Source: Candidatus Nomurabacteria bacterium RIFCSPLOWO2_01_FULL_41_12
GTDB lineage: Bacteria; Patescibacteriota; Minisyncoccia; Phycocordibacterales; UBA9973
Assembly: GCA_001787035.1 (NCBI GenBank)
Contig: MFUY01000012.1
Location: 1-8,834, forward strand
Reading direction: 5' to 3'
Length of the DNA stretch: 8,834 bases
Shown piece after piece: positions 1-5,876 of the stretch. The notes beneath the pieces were generated by a model. That model saw only the letters and a program-made list of their open reading frames with translations, ran no database searches and was not told where the DNA came from. The stretch's first letter is position 1; each line of letters begins with the position of its first letter. The translations under genes and the position numbers were made by a program.

Positions 1-482
1 TGGACGGCTCGCATATTCGCACCCTTCTCCTTACTTTATTTTATAGATATTTCAGGCAGGTTATTGATGCCGGATATATTTATATTGCCCAGCCGCCCTT
101 ATATAAAATAAAAAAAGGGAAAGAAATATCGTACGCATACACGGATGATGAGAAATTAAAAATTGTCGACAAGGGGGCGGAGATAAGCGAGATACAGGAA
201 GTGGAAGCCGAAGGTCCTGAGGAGGCCGTTGGAGAAGAAGAAACAGAGGTCAAAACAAAAACCAATAAAATCCATATTCAGCGCTTTAAAGGCCTCGGAG
301 AAATGAATCCGGAAGAACTCTGGGAGACGACGATGGATCCGAAAAACCGCGTTCTTAAGAGAGTGGATATCTCCGATGCCGAAGAGGCGAATAAAATTTT
401 CGATATCCTGATGGGCTCTGAAGTTCCTCCCCGCAAATCTTTCATCCAGTCCAATGCCAAATTAGCTGAGATTGATATTTAA
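1..482 (+). CDS. gyrB: DNA gyrase subunit B, C-terminal part (5' end outside window)
   Basis: Only the last 159 codons are present; the reading frame runs from base 3 to a TAA at 480-482. GyrB is the ATPase and TOPRIM subunit of the type IIA topoisomerase that introduces negative supercoils. The visible part opens in the TOPRIM metal motif (DGSHIRTLLL), continues with the AQPPLYK segment, and then has the near-invariant block QRFKGLGEMNPEELWETTMD followed by a PRKSFIQSNA-type ending that closes in EIDI, as GyrB proteins usually do. Between the YAYTDDEK segment and the QRFKGLGEM block lies an acidic, Glu-rich stretch (about bases 160-260) longer than in Bacillus GyrB. ParE shares most of these motifs, so ParE is possible, but the ending favours GyrB. 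The gene converges on thrS with a 1-nt gap, and no terminator is visible between them. Confidence 0.88.
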   Translation, partial: DGSHIRTLLLTLFYRYFRQVIDAGYIYIAQPPLYKIKKGKEISYAYTDDEKLKIVDKGAEISEIQEVEAEGPEEAVGEEETEVKTKTNKIHIQRFKGLGEMNPEELWETTMDPKNRVLKRVDISDAEEANKIFDILMGSEVPPRKSFIQSNAKLAEIDI

Positions 483-483
483 G

Positions 484-1731
484 CTATTTCTTATCTTTTA
501 TCTCTTCCAAAAGTTTTTTCACGAGTTCCTCTTTTGTCATTTGCCCCAACTGACCCGAGTCGCGGGATTCCAGGGTTACTTTTCCAGCTTCTATTTCTTT
601 ATCACCGATGACAATCCAATACGGCATTTTATTTGTCTTAGCATCACGGACTTTTTTGCCGAGATTCTCGTCAGCGTCATCTAATTCCGCGCGGATATTA
701 TTTTCTTTTAACAATTCAAAAACCCGTTTTGCATATTCATTATGACTAGTGCGCACGGGGATGACTTTGACTTGCACGGGGGAAAGCCAGAGGGGAAAAT
801 TTCCTTCATAATATTCTATCAAAAACGCCGCGCCTCTTTCTAAAGAACCATTAATAGCTGAATGAATCATAACAATGCGTTCTTTTCCACCACGCTCGTT
901 TATACACGAAAGGTTAAATCTTTCCGGTAAATTCATGTCTAGTTGGATAGTTGCTACTTGCCATTCACGACCGGCAGAGCTTTTTGCCATAAAATCCAAT
1001 TTTGGTCCGTAAAGCGCCGCTTCACCAGGTGCTTCAAAATAATCAGTTTTATGCTCTTTCTTGCGTTCCTCGGCAATATTGCGAAGTTCGTTTTCCGCTA
1101 CATCCCAGATTTCTTTTGTGCCGAGATATTTTCCTGGTTCTTTAGTATCGCGGAAAGATAATCTTACCTTCAAACTTAAGCCAAACGCTTTATAAAAACT
1201 GTCAACAATGTCCCAAATTTTTAGAAATTCCTCTTTAATTTGATTTGTTCGGCAGAAAACATGCGAATCATCTTGCGTGATAGAAACAACGCGTGTCAGG
1301 CCTCCAAGCTCGCCAGATTGCTCATCGCGATAAACCATGGTTGTTTCCGCGTATCTCTGGGGCATTTCTCTGTATGAATGCGGTTTACGGTCGAAAATTT
1401 GAATATGATGTGGGCAATTCATCGGCTTCATGGCGTATTCTTTCCCCTCACGAGAGGTAATACGGAAAAGCTCATCGGAGAATTTGTCCCAATGTCCGGA
1501 TGTTTCATATAATTCACGCTTTGTTATATGAGGAATAGTCACTCGGCTATAACCATATTTTGCTCGCAGTTCCCATACGAATTTATCCAATTCTTCACGC
1601 AAGACAGTACCCTTGGGCGTCCAGAGTGGCAGTCCTGGTCCAACCAGCTCAGAGAACGTAAATAGGTCTAGTTCCTTACCCAGAATTCTATGATCATTTT
1701 TGTCCATAACATTATCTTTTTCATTATCCAT
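484..1731 (-). CDS. thrS: Threonyl-tRNA synthetase, short form lacking TGS and editing domains
   Basis: This class II synthetase attaches threonine to tRNA-Thr. The protein has 415 residues, against about 640 in E. coli. It starts almost directly at the catalytic domain (DHRILGKELDLF at residue 13) and so lacks the N-terminal TGS and editing domains. The catalytic core is intact: MKPMNCPHH with zinc ligand C106, motif 2 around YRDEQSGELGGLTRV (R135), TQDDSHVF with H157, the EAALYGPKLDF block, and motif 3 MIHSAINGSLERG with H290 and R299. The anticodon-binding domain spans about 315-410 and includes FPLWLSPVQV and GDKEIEAGKV. Only 74 nt separate it from the divergent rpmF, so the missing domains are not hidden by a frameshift upstream. 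The ATG at 1731 is used; a second Met at residue 9 is possible. No Shine-Dalgarno sequence is seen. Confidence 0.96.
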   Translation of the reverse strand: MDNEKDNVMDKNDHRILGKELDLFTFSELVGPGLPLWTPKGTVLREELDKFVWELRAKYGYSRVTIPHITKRELYETSGHWDKFSDELFRITSREGKEYAMKPMNCPHHIQIFDRKPHSYREMPQRYAETTMVYRDEQSGELGGLTRVVSITQDDSHVFCRTNQIKEEFLKIWDIVDSFYKAFGLSLKVRLSFRDTKEPGKYLGTKEIWDVAENELRNIAEERKKEHKTDYFEAPGEAALYGPKLDFMAKSSAGREWQVATIQLDMNLPERFNLSCINERGGKERIVMIHSAINGSLERGAAFLIEYYEGNFPLWLSPVQVKVIPVRTSHNEYAKRVFELLKENNIRAELDDADENLGKKVRDAKTNKMPYWIVIGDKEIEAGKVTLESRDSGQLGQMTKEELVKKLLEEIKDKK

Positions 1732-1736
1732 AGACC

Positions 1737-1766
1737 ACTATAATAACATATTTTGTATTTTTTCAA
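1737..1766 (-). promoter_or_regulatory. Candidate promoter for thrS, possibly leaderless
   Basis: On the minus strand, TTGAAA (1766-1761) and TATAGT (1742-1737) each match the sigma-70 consensus at 5 of 6 positions, with an 18-nt spacer. The -10 box ends 5 nt before the thrS ATG, so the expected transcription start falls at or next to the start codon. This fits the lack of a Shine-Dalgarno sequence. It is a prediction from sequence only, in an AT-rich spacer where chance matches are common. Confidence 0.5.
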
Positions 1767-1768
1767 AA

Positions 1769-1796
1769 TTGCTTTTCATATGTAATGTGTTAGGAT
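1769..1796 (+). promoter_or_regulatory. Candidate promoter for the rpmF-nusB-rnc-smc cluster
   Basis: TTGCTT (1769-1774) is followed after 16 nt by TAGGAT (1791-1796), which is preceded by TGT as in an extended -10 element. The -35-like box begins 37 nt before the rpmF ATG, placing the expected start site about 3 nt upstream of the gene. The same bases (AGGATAGG, 1792-1799) could instead be read as a weak Shine-Dalgarno sequence 6 nt before the ATG, in which case the promoter lies further upstream. Confidence 0.35.
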
Positions 1797-1805
1797 AGGT
1801 GCATT

Positions 1806-2033
1806 ATGGTGGTCCGAATGAGGAGTACAAAATCGCATACTAAAAACAGGCGTTCCCACCATGCGTTGGTGAGTACGAGTTTTAGTAAGTGTGAAAATTG
1901 TCAAGCGTTAAAGAGACGCCATACAATCTGTTCTTCCTGTGGATTTTATCGAGGGAAAAAAGTTTTAGATTTGATTAAAAAGACAGAAAAGAAGCAGAAA
2001 AAAGCTAAAGCGAAAGAAAAAGCAGCGAAATAG
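1806..2033 (+). CDS. rpmF: Large ribosomal subunit protein bL32
   Basis: The 75-residue product has the bL32 pattern: a basic N-terminus rich in Arg, Lys and Ser with NRRSHHAL at 14-21, then a zinc ribbon with two CxxC pairs (C29, C32 and C42, C45) ending in CSSCGFYRGKKV. It is thus the zinc-binding form. Bacterial bL32 is usually about 55-65 residues. Here a Lys/Ala-rich tail (about 57-75) extends it, probably as an unstructured rRNA-contacting end. The first Met matches the usual position relative to the RRSHxAL motif; Met5 is an alternative. The gene leads a cluster with nusB, rnc and smc, and nusB begins 11 nt after its stop. Confidence 0.96.
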   Translation: MVVRMRSTKSHTKNRRSHHALVSTSFSKCENCQALKRRHTICSSCGFYRGKKVLDLIKKTEKKQKKAKAKEKAAK

Positions 2034-2044
2034 TTAGTAAAGTT

Positions 2045-3004
2045 ATGGCTAACCGGCACCTTTCCAGATCAATAGTTCTTCAGACGCTTTTTGAGTGGGA
2101 TTTCAATAATCCTAAAGACACGATCTCGCCTGGCTTGCCCATAGGGCTACGCCCGAGGGTAGGCTCTGGGCCAAAGGATATTAAAGAAATTATTAAACAG
2201 AATATCAAAGAATTCGCGCCTGGGCTCGAAGATGATGCTTTCATTTATAAGCTAGCCGAAGAGGTGATGAAGAAACAGAAAGTGGTAGATGAAATTATTG
2301 TAGCATCGGCGCCTGATTGGCCGATTGATAAAATATCCGTGGTAGATAGGAACATACTCCGCATTGGCCTGACCGAGCTTCTTTTCGGTGACCGAAAAGA
2401 AGTGCCGCCCAAAGTGGCTATCAATGAAGCGATAGAGCTGGCGAAAACTTTCGGCGGGGAAAATTCCGGTAAATTTGTTAACGGCGTGCTCGGCGCAGTT
2501 TACAAAGAGCTGGGCGAGCCCGGTAAAGATGAAAAAAGCAAAGTAAAAAAAAGCGATTCTTTTGACCCAGCAAAAATTACTACTGAAAAATTAGGCGGAG
2601 CTTTAGTATATGCGAGGCATGAAGGACAAGTGTATTTTGGCTTAGTACACGACGTATTCGGATATTGGACTTTATCAAAAGGGAAGCTGGAGGCCAGTGA
2701 AGACGTAGCAGTGGGGACTATGAGAGAAATAAAAGAAGAAATCGGGCTTGATATTGTAATAAAAGAGAAATTAGGAGAAAATGAGTATATTGCTAGCCAC
2801 CCGGAGAAAGGTAAACTTTTGAAGAAAGTGACATATTTTCTAGCAGAAAGCATATACAAAGAGCTTGTACTTGAAAAGTCCGGCGGACTTGATGGCGCCA
2901 GGTGGTTTCCACTTTCAGCTATACCGGAGTTGCGTATATATAACGACATTATTCCGCTTATTACAAAAGCTATTGAAATACTGAATAATAATAAAAAGTT
3001 ATAA
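2045..3004 (+). CDS. nusB: NusB antitermination factor fused to a C-terminal Nudix hydrolase domain
   Basis: The 319-residue product has two domains. Residues 1-155 are NusB, which binds boxA RNA with ribosomal protein uS10 in rRNA antitermination. They include the N-terminal helix NRHLSRSIVLQTLFEWDF, the segment DWPIDKISVVDRNILRIG (91-108) and the signature VAINEAIELAKTFGG then SGKFVNGVLGA (124-151). A charged linker (about 156-175) leads to a Nudix domain (about 183-312). Its Nudix box fits GX5EX7REUXEEXGU exactly: G213, E219, R227, E228, E231, E232, G234. The WTLSKGKLE context resembles Ap4A-hydrolase-like Nudix enzymes, which cleave nucleoside diphosphate-linked compounds; the substrate is not known. 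The reading frame is continuous across the junction. Residues 28-43 are an extra Gly/Pro/Arg peptide encoded by a GC-rich palindrome. No Shine-Dalgarno sequence is seen before the ATG. Confidence 0.93.
   Translation: MANRHLSRSIVLQTLFEWDFNNPKDTISPGLPIGLRPRVGSGPKDIKEIIKQNIKEFAPGLEDDAFIYKLAEEVMKKQKVVDEIIVASAPDWPIDKISVVDRNILRIGLTELLFGDRKEVPPKVAINEAIELAKTFGGENSGKFVNGVLGAVYKELGEPGKDEKSKVKKSDSFDPAKITTEKLGGALVYARHEGQVYFGLVHDVFGYWTLSKGKLEASEDVAVGTMREIKEEIGLDIVIKEKLGENEYIASHPEKGKLLKKVTYFLAESIYKELVLEKSGGLDGARWFPLSAIPELRIYNDIIPLITKAIEILNNNKKL
2125..2173 (+). repeat. GC-rich palindromic insertion within nusB
   Basis: This segment encodes residues of the extra peptide SPGLPIGLRPRVGSGP between the first and second NusB helices. 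GGCTTGCCC (2132-2140) can pair with GGGTAGGCT (2157-2165) over nine positions, three of them G-U. Inside it, GGGC (2144-2147) pairs with GCCC (2151-2154) around a TAC loop. It is much richer in GC than the flanking sequence and adds in-frame codons that NusB does not normally have. Its core resembles the minus strand of the khpA insertion at 8707-8729. Confidence 0.6.
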
Positions 3005-3020
3005 AGTTGAAAGTAAAAAT

Positions 3021-3716
3021 ATGATAAATTTTTCAAATTTTGAGAAAAAAACGGGTATTATTTTTAAGGACAAAACTTTGCTCCAACAGGCTTTTATACA
3101 CCGTTCTTATATAAATGAAAACCCAGGCGTACCGCTGGCCCACAATGAACGGCTGGAGTTCTTAGGCGATGCCGTGCTGGAGCTCATCGTTACGGATTTT
3201 CTTTATAAAAAATATCCTAATTATACAGAAGGGGAATTAACCGCTTTGCGCTCGGCCCTGGTTAACGCTGTTATCATATCCGAGGTGGCCCTCCAAATAG
3301 GCATGAATGATTATTTGCTTTTATCTAAAGGTGAAGCCAAAGATAATGGCAAAGCAAGACAATATATTCTGGCTAATACCTATGAAGCATACATCGGAGC
3401 TTTGTACTTGGACCAAGGAATAGACGCTGTGCACAAATTTGTGAACACAACCCTTTTGCCTAAAACAGAAGAGATAGTAAATAAAAAGCTTTGGCGCGAT
3501 GCGAAATCTTTGGTACAAGAGAAAGCGCAGGAGTTTGTAAATGTTACGCCTGCTTATAAAGTGTTGCACGAGTCCGGCCCTGACCACGATAAGCATTTTA
3601 CGGTGGGCATTTATTTTGGGCCTATTTTAATTGCCGAAGGCAAAGGCAAGAGTAAACAAGAAGCAGAACAATCTGCCGCCTTAAATGCGCTGAAAATAAA
3701 AAACTGGCTTGATTAA
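3021..3716 (+). CDS. rnc: Ribonuclease III
   Basis: The 231-residue enzyme cleaves double-stranded RNA, including rRNA precursors. The endonuclease domain (1-150) carries the signature HNERLEFLGDAVLE (41-54). Against E. coli RNase III numbering with a constant offset of five and no gaps, E43, E46, D50, E70 and E122 match the acidic metal-site residues. The position of E. coli Asp114 is Asn119 (ILANTYEA; codon AAT at 3375-3377). The double-stranded RNA-binding domain covers about 159-228, with SGPDHDKHFTV and GKSKQEAEQSAALNAL. Length is normal for the family. It starts 16 nt after nusB and ends 4 nt before smc, an rnc-smc order also known from Bacillus. The Asn may be normal in this lineage; loss of activity is not implied. 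Confidence 0.97.
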   Translation: MINFSNFEKKTGIIFKDKTLLQQAFIHRSYINENPGVPLAHNERLEFLGDAVLELIVTDFLYKKYPNYTEGELTALRSALVNAVIISEVALQIGMNDYLLLSKGEAKDNGKARQYILANTYEAYIGALYLDQGIDAVHKFVNTTLLPKTEEIVNKKLWRDAKSLVQEKAQEFVNVTPAYKVLHESGPDHDKHFTVGIYFGPILIAEGKGKSKQEAEQSAALNALKIKNWLD

Positions 3717-3720
3717 ATTT

Positions 3721-5874
3721 ATGCGGCTTAAAACACTTGAATTAAACGGCTTTAAATCTTTTTCTCAAAAAACAATTTTGGAATTCAACAATTCCATTGT
3801 TTGCATCGTAGGCCCGAATGGCTCTGGAAAATCAAATGTGGTGGAAGCTATCCGCTATGTCTTGGGCGAGCAATCAATGAAATCCATGCGCGGCAAGACT
3901 GGCTCGGACCTCATTTTTAAAGGCTCAAAAAATTTACCAAAAGGGACAAAAGCGACCGTTACCATATATTTTGATAATATCGATAAAGTTTTTAAGCTGA
4001 CAAATGACGGGGGAGAGACTACTAATTTAAATTATGACACTATTAGCATTTCTCGACAGGTTTTTCCGGATGGATTAAACAAATATGTTTTAAATGGCAC
4101 GGAGGTCAGGTTAAAAGACATTCATAATCTTTTGGCATCAGTCAATATCGGTTCTTCCGGGCACCACATTATTTCACAGGGTGAAGCCGATAGGATTTTG
4201 AATGCAAATATGAAAGAGAGGCGCGCCATGGTGGAAGATGCATTAGGGCTTAAGATTTATCAATATAAAATAAAAGAAAGTGAGCGAAAACTGGAACGTA
4301 CGAATGAAAACATGAAAGAAGTGACGCTAATGCGTAGAGAAAATGCCCCGCATCTTAATTTTCTACGGAAGCAGGTGGAGAAATTTGAGAAAGGCAAAGT
4401 TATGCAGGAAGAGCTTGGAACCTTATACCTAGAATATCTTAAAAAAGAAAGTTTTTATCTGGATATGGAGAAGAAGAATTTATTGACTGAAAGAAATAAA
4501 ATTTCAAGTGAACTTCAAAGCATTGCCGGCAAGATTTCCGATGTGGAAGAAGGAAATTCTGCGAAAGGAAATAAAAAAATAGAAGAATTAAAGATAGTTG
4601 AACAGGCTTTGAATGAAAATCGCGCGGCTAAAAGCGAGATAGAGCGCAAGCTGGGCCGTATAGAGGGGATGCTGGAAATAAAAGAAAACAAAGTAAAGCT
4701 TGCAGGGAAATGCCCATTGTGCGGAAATGAGCTTAAGCAGATGGAAATAGAGCAAATAGAGAAAAGGCAAAATGAAGAAAAAGAGCTGCAAGAATTAAGA
4801 AATTCACAAGTCGGTCTTCTCTCTGAAATAAAAAAAATAGAAGGAGAGGAGAAAAAGCTGTCAGAAAAAATACAAGTTTTAAAGAAAGAGATAAACGAGG
4901 AGATGGAAGCCTTGCGCGATCTGGAGAAAGAAAAATTCAAATTTAAAGTCAGGCACCAGGAATTGTTTTCTGCCCTGGAGCTTGTTGCCATAAAAGAAGG
5001 GAATCTGGAGAACAGAAGGTATGCTTTTGAAAATGAAATAAAAGAAGGTACGGCATTGATCGGGCAGGACATTTTATCCTACAAAGATTTTTCCGCCGAA
5101 GGCGCGCCTACTGGCGGGAAGGTGTTAATAGACGGAACAGAGCAAGTGGAACTAAAGAAAAAAATAGAGCGTCTAAAAATAAAATTGGAAGATGCCGGTC
5201 TTGGTAGTGGGGCGGAGGTGATGAAAGAATTCAAGGAAGTCTCGGAGAAGGACCAATTTCTCTCGAAAGAAATGGAGGATTTGACGAAAAGCATTGAATC
5301 TCTGGTTATACTTATAAATGACCTGAAAGAAAAGATAGATATAGAATTCAAAGAGGGTATTAAAAAGATAAACGTAGAATTTGATGCATTTTTTAAACTT
5401 ATGTTTGGCGGGGGAACAGCTTCTTTATCTATTATTACGGAAACTAAAAAGAAGAGATTGGGAAAATCAGACGAAGAGGCTGAATTAAGTGAAGAGTTTG
5501 AAGAAGAAGAGACTCCAGAACAAGGGATAGAGATAAATGTATCGCTTCCCCAGAAAAAAGTCAAAGAACTCCATGCGTTCTCCGGCGGGGAGCGGTCGCT
5601 TACTTCTATTGCTTTACTTTTCGCCATGTCGCAAGTCAATCCTCCGCCTTTCCTGGTGCTGGACGAGACGGATGCCGCTCTGGATGAAGCAAATTCGCGC
5701 AAATACGGAGATATGCTGGAGAAACTCTCCAAACACTCGGAGCTTATCGTGGTGACTCATAATAGGGAGACGATGTCTCGCGCCGGAGTGCTCTACGGCG
5801 TGACCATAGGAGAGAACGGTGCTTCCAAGCTTCTTTCGGTAAAATTTGAAGAAGCCACCCAAATCGCTAAGTAA
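3721..5874 (+). CDS. smc: Short SMC-type chromosome ATPase with a Rad50-like CPxC zinc hook
   Basis: SMC proteins are ATP-driven clamps that fold and separate chromosomes. The 717-residue product has SMC-type head motifs: an N-terminus MRLKTLELNGFKSF, Walker A GPNGSGKS (31-38), the VLGEQSMKSMRG segment, ISQGEADRIL and ERRAMVEDALG. At the C-terminus are the signature FSGGERSLTSIALLFA (from 620), Walker B FLVLDE (644-649), D-loop ALDEAN and the switch His of VVTHN (H680). Between the heads lie charged coiled coils (about 160-330 and 336-555). Instead of the roughly 150-residue SMC hinge there is CPLCGNEL (C331, C334), as in the Rad50 zinc hook. Typical bacterial SMCs have about 1,150-1,200 residues. 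An acidic loop (about 585-603) interrupts the C-terminal head. The ATG at 3721 fits the family N-terminus; a TTG four codons earlier would overlap rnc. Confidence 0.92.
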   Translation: MRLKTLELNGFKSFSQKTILEFNNSIVCIVGPNGSGKSNVVEAIRYVLGEQSMKSMRGKTGSDLIFKGSKNLPKGTKATVTIYFDNIDKVFKLTNDGGETTNLNYDTISISRQVFPDGLNKYVLNGTEVRLKDIHNLLASVNIGSSGHHIISQGEADRILNANMKERRAMVEDALGLKIYQYKIKESERKLERTNENMKEVTLMRRENAPHLNFLRKQVEKFEKGKVMQEELGTLYLEYLKKESFYLDMEKKNLLTERNKISSELQSIAGKISDVEEGNSAKGNKKIEELKIVEQALNENRAAKSEIERKLGRIEGMLEIKENKVKLAGKCPLCGNELKQMEIEQIEKRQNEEKELQELRNSQVGLLSEIKKIEGEEKKLSEKIQVLKKEINEEMEALRDLEKEKFKFKVRHQELFSALELVAIKEGNLENRRYAFENEIKEGTALIGQDILSYKDFSAEGAPTGGKVLIDGTEQVELKKKIERLKIKLEDAGLGSGAEVMKEFKEVSEKDQFLSKEMEDLTKSIESLVILINDLKEKIDIEFKEGIKKINVEFDAFFKLMFGGGTASLSIITETKKKRLGKSDEEAELSEEFEEEETPEQGIEINVSLPQKKVKELHAFSGGERSLTSIALLFAMSQVNPPPFLVLDETDAALDEANSRKYGDMLEKLSKHSELIVVTHNRETMSRAGVLYGVTIGENGASKLLSVKFEEATQIAK
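5091..5119 (+). repeat. GC-rich nested palindrome within smc
   Basis: AGGCGCGCCT (5100-5109) is a perfect 10-nt palindrome. It is enclosed by CCGCC (5093-5097) and GGCGG (5113-5117), and the outer arms extend to TTCCGCC and GGCGGGAA with one bulge. It encodes the Gly/Pro peptide SAEGAPTGG (458-466), which breaks the predicted C-terminal coiled-coil arm. It is a GC-rich patch in an AT-rich gene, and its relation to the other palindromes in this window is inferred from character, not from a shared sequence. Confidence 0.45.
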
Positions 5875-5876
5875 AA

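Noticed and set aside
160..260. Acidic stretch in gyrB as another palindromic insertion
   Set aside because: It is Glu-rich, with only a short TCCT-G-AGGA symmetry and no convincing hairpin. It looks like ordinary loop variation in GyrB.
2500..3036. Minus-strand open frame opposite the Nudix domain (178 codons)
   Set aside because: The plus strand has an exact Nudix box here; the opposite frame has no recognisable domain.
3123..3138. Small inverted repeat around TAC in rnc as another palindromic insertion
   Set aside because: RNase III has its normal length here relative to B. subtilis, so nothing is inserted. The stem is short and bulged.
3709..3720. TTG start for smc four codons upstream, overlapping rnc
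   Set aside because: SMC N-termini align with the ATG at 3721 (MRLKTLELNGFKSF). TTG has no Shine-Dalgarno support.
4515..5072. Long open frame on the minus strand inside smc (185 codons)
   Set aside because: It is Ser/Phe/Ile-rich low-complexity sequence, the typical mirror of a Lys/Glu-rich coiled-coil gene, with no family motif. The minus-strand frame at 5079-5732 is rejected for the same reason.
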